A DNA stretch of 64,000 bases from Perkinsus olseni (Eukaryota > Perkinsozoa > Perkinsida > Perkinsidae). Positions 33,975 through 45,656 of this stretch are shown here, piece after piece. The notes below the pieces were generated by a model, which made no database searches, was not told the origin of the DNA, and saw only the letters and a program-made list of their open reading frames with translations. The translations under genes were made by a program, and so were the position numbers. Numbering within the stretch: position 1 is the first letter of the stretch; each line of letters begins with the position of its first letter. Location of the stretch: contig JABANP010000010.1 of NCBI GenBank assembly GCA_013115135.1, forward strand, positions 1 to 64,000, in the 5' to 3' direction.

Positions 33975-36900
33975 ATGGATGGGGATGGGGATGGGGCGAA
34001 AGTGGGAGGGTCAGCCACTCTCGACGAGCTTACGCAGCGAAGCCACGGTTCGAGCTCTGCAACGGAGGCTATTTATGATGCAGTGTCATGCGTTCTCAGC
34101 CAACGATATGCCTTCACTTCGCATTATGTTAGTTTGACTGTCCCCATGTCCTGCAGCACCCCAAATAAGCCTGCGGAGTTCACTTATGTAATAGGGGTGT
34201 CGTCATCACAATCTCTCGATCGTGATCGATGGATTTAGCGTACTGGTGCTGTACGGGTTGTTCACCACGAGGGAAAATGCGCACCTGAGTTTCGGACCGG
34301 GTCTTCCGGCTGGGCGTCGGTAGACGATCCGTGACTGCGGAAATGTGGGCTGTTATCGCGACTGTTACGGTTCCCGAAGGTGCCTAGCGTTTTAACCGTC
34401 GGACGTCTTCGATGTCTAACCGACGCCGTGCGCGCAATAGTGGACTGCGTTTGCTCTCCCGGTCATTGCGTGGGGTTGCGTAATACGAGCTCCTCTCTGT
34501 GTTACCGGAACTTTCTGGAAATGGCCGCTCACCTTCACGCATAGCATCGAAGCGAGTAGGACGGATTTTCACGCTGGGCCGTTGCTCTGGTCCTGAAGCG
34601 TACTGGGTCATGACCGGCTTCTAGTGTGGTGGGGAGGGGCGAAACCTTGACTTGCCTTAAGTCGTGGGTATGTAATCCGTCTTGTACGGGTGTGCGGTCG
34701 CGCACCCTGACCAAGCTCAAAATACTTCCTGGAGCCTGCTCTCACTGTACTCTGTCACACAGCGAGGACAGGAAAAACACTTTCCAGCGTAACTCAACTT
34801 GTGGTCCACAAGTTCCACGGCGGACAAACCAGCAGTCAAGCAGGATGCGGAGGATCTGCTGAAGGCATTTTCCTCGGCATTGATTCAATGCCATTGAACA
34901 AGTCTATCAAGGAGGCGGATTCAGAGGAACTGCCCGAGGATGAAATTGTCAACAGGATAGCGGTCTGTGCTCGGAGAAGGGCCAAAGAGTCCTCGCCAGG
35001 ACCAGTATTACACTGTCATCGACATGACCGACGCCTACCACTCTGCCAGTATCACGGAGACTCCGTGACGGAACCTTGTCAGAAAAATTCTGCAGTGAAT
35101 GCTTTGACTAGTGCCTTTACCAGTACAGAGTCAGCCCACAAGGGTTCACGTTCTCTGCCATATTCTTCAACGGACACCTTACGAACTGCTATCAACGGCT
35201 TATTCACGAGTGGTAGAGCAGGCCAAGTATCTCCGGTCTGAAATTATAGACGACATCTTGATCGGTGGCGCATACATACCTTAATGACGTAACGTCAATG
35301 ATGTAACATTGAGAAGTCCGCATTGGGATTACTGCACAGAAGCATTCTGAGGTTTTGCAGAAGGTAACAAACACTCAGTGAGAAGTGAATGGAGGCCAGA
35401 ATCTAGCTGCCAGATACGATGAATCACAGAGTTGTTTCCATCAGTCCCTCGGCATTTGCTTTGATTTGGGTTGGCGAGCAGCACGAATATCCGATCAGTC
35501 TGATCAGACTGAACTACAGAGCCTGTAAAAAATCCCTCCGGTCTATGAGCATCCAAGCCCAAGCTCGCGGGCTACGAGGGGTTTGCCCAAACTGTTCTCA
35601 CGTAGGTGCTCATACCTGCAGACAGCAACGAGCCTATCCAAGAGCTGAAGAGCCCTCAAGTAGAGCTCGAAGATGACACATTTGTGAAGAAGCTGAAAGT
35701 GTACTTCGCATCAAAGAGTGACGAGAGCAGTCTCGATAAGTGAGGGTTTTCCGACTGAGCTGAGTTTCTCTGATCGGTATGCTCGAGCGTCTTTTCAATC
35801 TTTCAGGCAGCAGTTCTTAGCTCAGCTATCGGCCCATGCTAAGCAGGACGTTAGCAAATCCGTTAATCCAGAGATGCTCGAGAAGGTACTACTCATTCAC
35901 CTGCGGGATCCAAGTGAAGGAAGGATAGTTTGCATGCTGCTTCAGCTCATGTCGATGACCACCGTGGACATTCTCACATTGGCCCTTCCGGTGCCGAAGA
36001 CTAGCTATACTGGTGTCAGCATGTACGTCGATGATAAGGGAGTTGCCAAGAACCTCCCCATGAATGTGTAAGTATTCACAGCCAGTCCAGTCGGTGAAAG
36101 GGACGAACGTGGCAGAGGCTCTCACCCAATGGTCAAATTTTCACGCGGTTCATCTGTCCTTAGCCGAGCACAAGGCTTGACTTCGGCCTGTGGTCTCGTT
36201 GGTAACCAGATTCGAGGAGATGCATTCGTCGGCAGGATGTACGACGACGGAAAGGATGAGTGGTTCAGGTAACGGACGGGGACAATGGGGATCTACCATT
36301 GTCTGAGTAACACTGCTCGAGGCTAGTCACGGCAACTCCTGTTCAGAACTGACTTCAAGGAGTCGGACCTCAACTCCGGTCTGGAGTGGATAGCCACAGC
36401 GAAATCCATCAACATGAGGCAGGGCGGCGGTACCACTCTAAGTGCCCTCACGAGTCAATATGGAATGGGTAAGCTATGCGGTTCATGGCTTAAAGTTGTC
36501 TCGGCAATTCTTTATCACTCCCATACATGCTCGTACCAATTTGTTAAGACTGTCTCTCAGGTTCGAACTCGGAGGTGGCAGCGCCCACGTCCGTTGCGAA
36601 TATGCCCAACAGGGAAGAGCCGGTCAAGCGTGATGGCTATACCTACCGGCAGACTAGAGACGAGGTATGGACGCCGACCGTCTCGACGGTATAATGCCGG
36701 TATTCATCGTGCAGGTCGAAATTGATATTCCGCTGGCCAGTGGTGTTTCCAAGAAGGACATTAAGGTCACAATAAAACCTAAGTTCATATCGGTCCATAT
36801 TAACAACATGCCTGTGGCTATCGAAGGTAAGACGGGTTGCGTGTACCCCGTTCGGGTATAGCAGCTTCCATCGGAGTCGCTGGCGATGTCGTGAGTTTTG

Positions 36901-37126
36901 TTCTCATGTTTCGGCCTCGCATGTGGAGTATTCGCGCGTTACTTCGGGGCTCTGACTGGCTTGTGCTGTACTGCGATTCCCATGCGTAGGCTCTCTCTGG
37001 GGTCACGTTGACACCGACGGCAGCGGCTGGATGATAGATGACGGCACCCTCATCATTACTATGGAGAAGGATAAGGAGTATCAGTGGTGGGATGATCTTA
37101 TCGACACTAAGAATGATACTGAGTAA
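33975..37126 (+). CDS. CS-domain (NudC-like) protein
   Basis: The C-terminal CS/p23-like domain is clear: EIDIPLASGVSKKDIKVTIK and PKFISVHINNMPVAIEG (36,720-36,825), then GHVDTDGSGWMIDDGTLIIT and MEKDKEYQWWDDLID (37,000-37,110), the NudC G.V..D.S.W...DG.L.I...K.....WW pattern; stop at 37,124-37,126. NudC proteins are Hsp90 co-chaperones. Upstream exons are ELEDDTFVKKLKVYFASKSD, joined by a GT-AG intron (35,743-35,810) to QQFLAQLSAHAKQDVSKSVN and MLEKVLLIHLRDPSEGR, then SYTGVSMYVDDKGVAKNLPM, CGLVGNQIRGDAFVGRMYDD, and TDFKESDLNSGLEWIATAKS. The 5' exon MDGDGDGAKVGGSATLDELT (33,975-34,130) is a guess that would place the reverse-transcriptase fragment in an intron. The N-terminal domain is not recognised. 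Confidence 0.65.
34800..35540 (+). mobile_element. degenerate retrotransposon reverse-transcriptase fragment
   Basis: Three RT palm motifs lie in order but in shifted frames with stops. YYTVIDMTDAYHSASI at 35,006 corresponds to the catalytic F.xIDL..AYH motif A. YRVSPQGFTFSAIFF at 35,124 corresponds to the PQGF..SP motif B. SEIIDDILIGG at 35,237 is the YxDD motif C, with the DD pair kept. At least two stops and two frame changes separate them, so the element is dead. The motif wording suits an LTR-type (Ty3/retrovirus-like) RT better than a LINE. No LTRs, integrase or target-site duplication could be found, so only a fragment remains. Confidence 0.65.
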
Positions 37127-37159
37127 AGTACCAATAACAGACACTTGAGTTTACCAGCT

Positions 37160-39870
37160 ATGTCCCGTACCGTTGCGTTTACAGTATATCCAATGGGTTG
37201 CTCCCTTGCAACCGGGCTTCGCGAAGGCTCCTTATATGAGTTGAAAGGGACGATCTTGGGGAGTGATTCAGAGGGTCTTCGGTACACTATGGCAGGGACG
37301 TCGCCGGCTAAGGCAGTAAAGGTTCTATTGAGCGGAGATGTGCGAGGCAATCTCGAGCGACTAGTGTCCACTACAGAGAAGCAGATAGCGAAGGTCTGTA
37401 CGCGTCCCACTTCGTGCCTGAGTTTACTCACCTCCCTAGGTTGGAATGTTCGACCTTGCTTTGTGCGTTGGTGACTTCTTGCCTGAGGCTGGCGCGGAAG
37501 GGCTGAAACCCTTCACAGAAGGAGCGCGGAAAATACCGCTACCGGTACTATAGAGGCGAGGCTGTTAAGAGTGGTCTTCGTGTCGGCTCGTCCATCCGAT
37601 TGGCGAGATTCCTAGTCATGCAGATGCGCTACCTGGCCCCATCATCATCCGCTACTGAGGTGCCGCCGGTGGACAACTTGCAGAGCATCCAAGGGGGGGC
37701 CATCGTCCAGGTTGCTAATCTAACGGTTGCTGCGATGAGTGAGGATAGCGACGCAGCCGGCCTCGAGAAAAAGTAGTACTTGATAAAAGAGTGAGCCGCA
37801 GTCATCGTCCGGAACCTAGTTTCGCTTCGCTGAGCACCACTGTCGACGTACTGCTCACTAACGATTGGCCGGAGGGATACGGCGTCGGTCTGGACGTCTG
37901 CTCGGTGCCTCCTGAAGTCACCCATGTTACCACCAGCAAAGAAGTAGGCCCCGAGCTGGCGGCCCTCAACAGAAAAAAGTGGTATCTCCACAGGTTTCTA
38001 GGATCGCCGTGCTGCTGAAGCCACGTTACATCGTTTGCGGACGTGCTGACTTGTACTACCGAGGCGAAGACGATTGGCCCTCCAGACTGCTCGCATGCCT
38101 AGGTACTACCTCCGCCAGCCTTTTGAGTGGCCCAACTCCGACATCGTTTGTCGTATGATATGTGTGGGGAAAGTTGGCAGTACTGGGAAGGAGAGAAGGT
38201 TAGTCCTAGCGTTGCCTTATCTCAGTCGCTCTAGAAGGATCAGGGTGCCTCCTTCCTGGTGTATTGTCAAGCGTGGTCACAGGTCTTCTTTAGGTGGCTT
38301 CACGCCCTCAACATCTCTCTGGGAAACGAGAACCGCTCTCCCGATAATCTCACGCGTTGTCCCTTCGCTGATGGACCTGGGTGAGTCTTGCGAATCTTCC
38401 AGCATTCCTTAATCACTGTACATTGTGCATCTCTCAGATCCACAGAAACACTCCCACAAGCGGTCACATCCCGAGGGACATCAGCACGACGCCAAGCGCC
38501 ATGCTCCGGAGACTCCGTCCGCCGAGCTCTTCATACCCAACCTCCCTCGACAGGAGAACAGGTCCAACGAGGAGGCGATATGGACGAGCCTCACGAAGGT
38601 CTTCGAGGGGATGCCTGGATTCCGACGAGTCAACGTCGACTCCATCAGAGGTGGGAACGGCTCGGCTTCTATCGTAACAGATTGAGTTTTTGTTGTGGTG
38701 ATGAATTTAGGTTTTGCCTGGGTCCGTTTCTCGACCGTAAAGGACGCCACGGTGGCCCGAGAGAAGAGCCAGGAGCTGGACATGGGCGGTCGAAGGCTCA
38801 TTGTGCGGTTCAGTCGACCGAAGGAGGGGGCCGACGTCCGAGGGATCGACGTCAAACAACTGGACAGCTCCCCACACCAAGATTGTTGGTTCTGTCTGGC
38901 TAATCCCAATCTGGAACGACATATGATTTTTGCGGCTAACTTGGAAGCCTACTTGTCAACGGCGAAGGTAAACCTTGGATTTTCAGCTTTCGTGCCTCGA
39001 GGCTCAGGCGTAGTGCGCAGTGAAGCTAGTGTGGTTGCCTTCTCAGGGCCCTGTCAACGACCTGCACATCATCTTATGCCCGGTGACCCATTTCGCCTGT
39101 AGTACCCACTGCTCTGACCAGGTCTTCACCGCAATAAACAAGTAGGCAGTCGGGGGCACCCCCGATGGTGGAGCCTCGTGAGAGCAGGTACATTGATGAA
39201 GTAACTTACGTATTGGACTCTCAGTATAACAGCGATGTAGTGGTGTTTGAGCGATGGGCGCAAATGCGCAGCTCGGCGGCGATGCACATGCAGGTGGGTC
39301 TATTGAGTTCGCCGTTGAATAAGACGGGCAAGGGCTCTAGCAGACATGCTGACGTGGTAGGTGCACTTGATCGGAGTTCCTCGTGAAGGCGGGAAGGCAG
39401 CCGACTCCGAGAGGTGGCTGAAGGAGGTCACCAGCATGGCTGATGATCATGAACTGAAGCTACACAAGATGGGGAGATATTCCAGGGACGAAATCGCGGG
39501 TAGCCAAGACTCACCGCCTGGCCTTTGCGGAGCTTCTGTTCTCAGGTATTGCCAAGACCACTTCAGAGTCTGGCACGCCGCCGTACATCTACATGCAGCT
39601 ACCGGGGTCGAACAAGATTCGACTGCTCCTCACGCCCACCAGGACGTCTAGTGTACCGATGAATTTCGGCCGAGAAGTTGTGGTAGGCTCAGTTGCGCTG
39701 ACGCCTTCATCATTTACAATGGTGATTCAACTGGGGTTCTGGCTTAGGTAAAGTGTATGGGCCTGCCGACTGACCGGCTCGAGTGGCGAAGCTGCCAGCA
39801 GAGCACCGAAGAAGAGACGGAGCTCGCGAAGAAACTGAAAGCCTCGTTTGAAGCCGCTAAAAAGCATTGA
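37160..39870 (+). CDS. CWF19L1: CWF19L1-type protein with internal RRM
   Basis: CWF19L1/Drn1-type proteins act in lariat debranching and spliceosome recycling. The start at 37,160 is 34 bp after the CS-domain gene. The N-terminal metallophosphatase-like domain reads KVLLSGDVRGNLERLVSTTE (37,318), MFDLALCVGDFLPEAGAEGL (37,445; family LCVG.FF), GGAIVQVANLTVAAMSE (37,694), VDVLLTNDWPEGYGVG (37,843; family DLLLTS.WP) and LKPRYIVCGRADLYYRGEDD (38,015). An RRM-like domain follows at 38,520-38,850 (ELFIPNLPRQE, FAWVRFSTVKDATVAREKSQ, GGRRLIVRFSRPKEG). Then comes CwfJ domain 1 (CWFCLANPNLERHMIF 38,884; NDLHIILCPVTHFACSTHCS 39,057). CwfJ domain 2 runs HLIGVPREGGKAADSERWLK, KIRLLLTPTRTS, NFGREVV, ending KKLKASFEAAKKH with its stop at 39,868-39,870. 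Many short introns. The embedded RRM is unusual. Confidence 0.85.
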
Positions 39871-39952
39871 TTGTTGAGACGATGTTTCACTAGTGCCCGT
39901 TCTGCTGATTTAGTCAATTCGGCAGAAAACCGCAGTTGGTGCTTGGAGGTTC

Positions 39953-41009
39953 ATGACCTCCACGGCGTCGGTTCGGCTGAATGTTGGGGGCACCTTCTTC
40001 GAGGTCGCGGAGTCCACTTTGATGCGTCAGGAGGGGACTATGTTGGCCGTCATGGCTCGGGATGTTTGGAGGCCTCAACACGGAAACGCTATCTTCATCG
40101 ATCGAGATCCCGATGTGTTCCGTCTCGTATTGCGATGGCTCCGAGATCCTAGCGATTCCATTCTCGTACCGCGGTCCATACCACTGGCTGACGTCGAGAG
40201 AGACGCCCGGTGGGAAACACGCACACAGCCTTAGGTGTACGGCCAGCCCCTGTGCTCAGGTTCTATGGCTTGCCTGACACTGTTAGTATCACTCGTGAGC
40301 GAGCGGGCCCCTCCCTCGTTGAAGTCGACGCAGTGATAACGAAGATCCGTCAATGGTCCCATGGGCTTCGCGTAACGCCCATGCTCGTCGATAAGGCGAA
40401 AGAGATGCTCGAAGTTCTGTCTCTTGGATATGTGCGCTCGAGAGTCGAACGTCGGCAGCACTCGCGCTCTGCTGTGTGTCGATCGTGACAGCGAGTACTT
40501 AGACAAGTACAGCGTCCAGTCGACCGCTGAACATATTTGTCATACGTGCGGCCTACCGGGCGCTACGGTGCTGTATACTTTGGTACAGGGATCACCATAT
40601 GGTTACTTCGTCCTGGAAGTGCCACGGTGACTATTAGTCGGCCAATTCTTGTGCTATTGCCGAGATTTCGGTTCAGCATGAAGATGTTGAGTTCGCGCAG
40701 TTATCAACCACAAATGGTTAACAGAGGCGTGGTGATCTCTATTGAACTCTTGCGGCGGATCGTTACTGGACACGAGATCAAGAAACCGATGAGGTACGGG
40801 TCTCGCTGCCGATCGGTCGATTCACGATGGAGGACAGCCTGTCATTGACCGGTTTGACGTCCTGTGACGGCACCATCTCAGGAGTCATAAGTCGCTTGCC
40901 ACGATGCTCTGTCACGACTTCCAAACTTTCGCCAGTCCTGAGAGTGTTGGACATGCCCCATACCGAGGGTTTACCAGCACTTACTTCAACGCAACTCTAT
41001 ACACGTTGA
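39953..41009 (+). CDS. BTB/KCTD-domain protein
   Basis: The start at 39,953 opens a potassium-channel-tetramerisation-type BTB domain: VRLNVGGTFFEVAESTLMRQ, then NAIFIDRDPDVFRLVLRWLR, matching the family's V.LNVGG..F..S..TL and IDRDP..F..IL..LR. KCTD proteins are usually Cullin-3 adaptors. Further exons read GLPDTVSITRERAGPSLVEV and KIRQWSHGLRVTPMLVDKAK (40,270-40,400), then SLPIGRFTMEDSLSLTGLTS (40,805). The 3' end is uncertain: one frame stops at 41,007-41,009, another (FASPESVGHAPYRGFTSTYF) runs to 41,089 and would overlap the converging - strand gene. No second known domain was seen. Confidence 0.65.
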
Positions 41010-41019
41010 AGACAAACAA

Positions 41020-42050
41020 TCAGGAAACGACATCGTCCAGGACCTCAGCCTTGCGGTATCTCAGCAGTTTATCAGAGAACTCATCATGAATTCCCATGCT
41101 GTTCAACAGTTGACAAATTTCTTGCAGCTCATCCGTACCTGAAGCCGCAGGTACACCGTATCCATTCTCGCCAAAGATGTTTTAGCACATAGGAAGGTGA
41201 TCACGAGTGAAGGAGAATAGCTTACTGCAGCTCATAGTTGGCAAGGCTTTCCGTAAGCCTGCTACGAGCCTTTTATGTATGAATCCGCACTTGATGAGGG
41301 CCCCTAGTATGCGGGCACAGTTTCTACCCTTGATAAAGTGAACCTGCGATGAACCCGCTGGAGCACCATCCTAGTGAGGATATCGGACTGACGTTATTGT
41401 AAAGTTTGGGCGCTGCCATCTCGAAAAGCTTTTTGTGTTTCACGTTGGCGTCTGCGTACGCGACCAAAAGATTCTCCCATGCATACCTAGAGCGCATACT
41501 CTATGGGTCCAACGGCACAGCTCACCAGTCGTTGGTAGCGTGGACGTTGCCAACACTACTCGCCAGCTTCCTTCTGTCACAGGACAAGTCGTCCGCGCAC
41601 GCCACGAGGAATCCTTCGTCGTTGCGGTGAGCCACGTGGACATAGCCGCTGATCAAGTGGGACAGGTCTACTGGTGTGAAGCGCGGTAGCCGCGGGGGAA
41701 CGAATGACTCGAGGAACGGGTAGCTGAGAAGAGCGAGCTGACAGTGGCACCGTCCGAGCTGCCAACTCCTACATGTCGCTGTGGCCAAAGTTCATCTTGT
41801 TGAAGCCTCGCACAACTGCAGAGAATTGGTGCCCACTGAGAACATCGCCCATGGCCATCGACCTTGCAGCTACGCCGTTCCACATAGATGCGTCCATCAC
41901 TTTCCGGGACACGGATCGCCTCACGAACGCTACCAATGCTTCGGGGTCTGACGGGAGCCCGGCTAGACCTATCGACCGTGTTATTCGGAGAGTTGGCGAT
42001 ACCGTCATGGACAGTCCGGGCGGGGCTCTCTGAAAACTATAGCCGACCAA
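41020..42050 (-). CDS. helical-repeat (HPR/RAP-type) protein, probable organelle RNA factor
   Basis: This is an alpha-helical repeat protein of the type common in alveolate organelles (heptatricopeptide/RAP-like). Blocks in order: ITRSIGLAGLPSDPEALVAF (41,975), VAARSMAMGDVLSGHQFSAV with VRGFNKMNFGHSDM (41,860-41,775; compare the family's IL.AFAK..H....), DLSHLISGYVHVAHRNDEGF (41,665-41,600), WENLLVAYADANVKHKKLFE (41,480-41,410), CARILGALIKCGFIHKRLVA (41,305), and a last exon GTDELQEICQLLNSMGIHDE ending KAEVLDDVVS with its stop at 41,020-41,022. It has several short introns. The start at 42,050 or 42,008 gives a basic, Ser/Thr-rich N-terminus compatible with organelle import. An RNA-processing role in mitochondrion or plastid is inferred from family habit. 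Confidence 0.6.
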
Positions 42051-42258
42051 GGAGGAAGGGATACCTAGTGCCTCCCCTTCCGACTCAGCGATGTTCAGTT
42101 GACGACACTAGACGCAAGGCACGGACTGCGGCATAAGATCAATTGAAACCGTTCAATCCAGTCACAAAAGAAAAGGGGACGCTTATTAACGTTGTAGAGA
42201 CCACCTCTACCGGGGATGATCCGGCAAAGGCATAATTAAGGAACTGTCTCAGTCTTAT

Positions 42259-45200
42259 TCAGCTTTCCAGCATGGAGAAGAGCCCACTCCAGAATTCGTC
42301 CTTGGTGACGTCGGATTCGCGAGCATGCTCTACTGCGGTAGCGTTGCTGCGAATCGACTCCACCAATTGCGACAGTGAGCGTCCGATCTGAAGAGACGAG
42401 GGCTACAGCGAGGACTTGAAAGCGTCGACACTTACTGCGTTGAGTTTCTTCTCCACTCGCATACGTTCGAGGGTGTCGGCCCTTGACGCATCAGTGCTTC
42501 CTCCGGCACAGGAATAGAAGACAGAAGTCAGAAGCGACGAGCACGCCGAGGACACTCGCGCCTTAACGTCGTCGAAGCGAGTGACGAGGAAGTTCCAGGC
42601 CATGTCGGCCCCCTCAGAGGAGGAGGCCCGGACGGATCCAATGACTGTGTAGTAGTCCGAGGGTCGGACGATGGGGTTGAGGCTCCACTCGAGGGTGCGC
42701 TGCTTCAGCCGCTTGTCCTTCACGTATCCCAGGGAGGCGTAGATGTCCACAACTTCCGTCTTGGTGACATCGTAGCGTTCCGCCCGCTCCTTGAGGGCGG
42801 TCCAGAAGTCTCCGCCGCCTGCCAGAGCCAGCTTGAGGACAGAGCGGCGGATATCAGCGGGAAGGGAGGAGGGGTCCTCGAGGTAGGCCTGGGCACGCTG
42901 GCAGGCATTCTCGACCATCTCCTTGTTGGTGTGACAGTATTTACTGGCCAGATTGACGAGGGTGCTGCGGAGCTGTCTCGTCTTGGACTCGTCCGTAGGC
43001 TTGGAATCCCACCCGATGCGAGCTAGCGGGCCTTCAATCAACTCGGTAACCAACTTGTTCATCTCACTGCCCCGACCGACCCCCTCGCAAATGATATCCA
43101 GAGCGGAGACGGTGATGGCGATGGCGTCCCAAACATCAGCGTCGTCTTCACTTTTGTAGAAGGTGAGCAGCTGAAGAGCCTCACACACAGTCAGGCGTTT
43201 TGCCTTAGCCAACGCTCGAGTGGTAGCAAGAAGCTGGATTCTGTCGGGTACCGGGAGGCTGCGGTCTGCTACCGCCTTAGCGAGAGCGCCCCTCATTTCC
43301 GGGCTAGCGTAGTGGACCCTATAGGGCACCCAAGATCCGTAGTTCAAGGCAACCCACCTGGCGTTGCCGACATTGATGGTCTCAGACTTCTCACGCATCA
43401 TAGTTAGTCTGCCCATCTCACCAGCCGGTGTCTTCTCATCACCAATGAGGATCGGCACCACCCACTTCTTCTCCTCGTCCCCCTCCTTTACCGAGCCATC
43501 GGATAGGAACCAACTTTGGGTGACTTTACAGTTACCTTCGGAGTCACGAGGGCCGACCTCCAATACTGGATAACCCATCTGGTCCGTCCAGGAATCCATC
43601 ATCTCCTTCACGGGCTGACCGGATGCCTGAAGGCAGAAGCAGCATAGTTTAAAATGCGCTCTCCCGACAACCCCGATGAAGTACCTCTTCGAAGGCCTTC
43701 CACAGATCAGAAGTCTGCGTGTTTCTGTACTGATGTCTGTCCATGTAGACCTGCACGCCCTTTTGGAATGCATCAGGTCCCAGGACCGCCCACAGAGTCC
43801 TCACGATAGCGCAGCCCTTCTCATAAGAAATAGCGTCAAAAACCTGCGGCCATGAGCGACTCCGCAGAGTACAGGAAAAGGGCACCACCTACCTCGTCAA
43901 CATCCTCAGCAGCGCTGATAGGGACCTTGATGGGGTGGCTCGACCTCATGCCGTCCAAGTGGAAGGCACTCTCCAAGTCAGAACTCACGTACCTGAGGAC
44001 AGGCTCTGTAGGCATCTTCGGAGCTCGAGGCTGTTACATATTCCAGAGGCCCAGATCGGGGAAGAGAGCATCGGCCGAGAGGTTCTCCATGAAGGTAGCG
44101 AAGCCTTCGTTGAGCCAGAGGTCATCCCACCACTCCATGGTCACGAGGTTGCCGAACCACTGATGGGCCAACTCGTGGCTGACTACTGTAGCGACACGCT
44201 TACGTGTGCCGACCGAGACCTGAGTAAACACGCAGTGCTACTTGAGAGAGACCTGCGGATATCAGACGGGGAGGCGGGACGACCTACCTTAGCGGGATCA
44301 CAGAGGAGGTCTACTTCTCGGAAGGTGACTAGTCCCCAATTCTCCATGGCACCGCAGGCGAAGTCAGGGATGGCGACTAGATCCAGCTTCGGCAAGGGGT
44401 AAGGGAGACCGAAGAACTTTTCGTACCTAGGCAGAAATAATGGAGAGGGCAGTGACGCTCAACGGGGACGTACCACTCCAAAACGCGAGTGGCGACGTCC
44501 AACGCGAAGTGGCACTGGTCCTTGCTGCCAGGGGTGGCCAGAACGCGGACCTGAGACTGGAAGGTCAGCGAGAGGTCGCTCAGCATTAACTTACGAGAGT
44601 ACCACGCTTGGTGGCAGACTGCAGAAACTCGAACTCTCCAACGACGAGAGCCATCAGGTAAGGGCTCATCAAGGGGGACGGCATGAAAGTGGTCTTTTGC
44701 ATCAGTGAGCCATGGTGCTCGGCAGGGAGGAGGGCTCTGGAGGCTTCGGGCATATTCGAGATCACCTGCATAGGTTGACGGGATTTTAATTACTGTACAC
44801 GCGTGAAGACTCAGAGAAGTCGCTCAGATAGGGAAGTGCGCTGTCGGTGATAACAGCGAAGACCTGGGAGCCATGGCCGCCTACCTGTCGGTGGGCCTCA
44901 GTGGTGACTGTGATGCGGAATACAGCCTTGGCGGCGGGCTCATCAATACACGGGAAGGCCCTCCGTGCATCGATGGCTTCCATTTGAGTGCAGAGAAGAT
45001 GCTTCGGCCTCCCGTATTGATCGACGTACCTGTGCGGGGCTCTCAGTGCGAAGGGAAATTGAAGGTTCATCGGCCCTCCTCGACTCCGACCGACACTTTC
45101 ACCCTCATTACGCTGAACGGTAGAGGCCAGCCATCTGGTCGTTAAGGGTGCCAACATAATCGACGTTGAGGACTGCTGGGCCCGTCGGCAGCTCCTCTGT

Positions 45201-45533
45201 GAAGCAGAAAGTGCAGGTGGTGTCTTTCTCGCTCACAGCGACCGAATCTGTATGGTAAGTCTTCCCGCTAGAGGGACACTCGAGAGACACCTGAGGATCG
45301 CAAAATACTACTCGTGACCACAACCGCCCACGCAGACAGAACGCACTCACCCCAGCACTGATGGCCAGCTCCTTTGCATGGAGTTTGATAACCTTAGTGG
45401 GTTCAGTGACATCCAGCGTTATCCTTGATGAGCCCTCGAAACGGAAGGTGTCGAAGTTGGGCTGAAGATGGATATCATATTCCCTGACGTGGACGTGACT
45501 GTCGAGGAGGTTGCTGCTGCTGTCGTCTGTCAT
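42259..45533 (-). CDS. M1 aminopeptidase, puromycin-sensitive type, copy A
   Basis: This is a zinc aminopeptidase that removes N-terminal residues from peptides. Start at 45,533 ([20 protein letters not shown]). The N-terminal sheet domain has [20 protein letters not shown]. The exopeptidase motif [13 protein letters not shown] is at 44,350. The zinc site [13 protein letters not shown] ... WLNEGF (HEXXH-X18-E) is near 44,190-44,110. The conserved [20 protein letters not shown] follows near 43,600. The long last big exon (42,420-43,620) carries the ARM-like C-terminal domain, ending AVSV before a GT-AG intron. The final exon [20 protein letters not shown] ends SGLFSMLES with its stop at 42,259-42,261. 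About ten exons. No targeting presequence is visible, so it is probably cytosolic. Confidence 0.9.
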
Positions 45534-45656
45534 TCTATTTTGAGGAGGAGAGTTCAGTGGGAGGGTACTGCGAGCTCGATAGAGGAGCGCCTCAAAGAAA
45601 CCCGATGCCGTTAGAACAAGAAACTAGGATTTAAGAATTGTAGAATGACTCATAGC

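Noticed and set aside
35040..35075. Small palindrome CACGG-AGACT-CCGTG in the RT fragment
   Set aside because: Five-base arms are expected by chance in this length.
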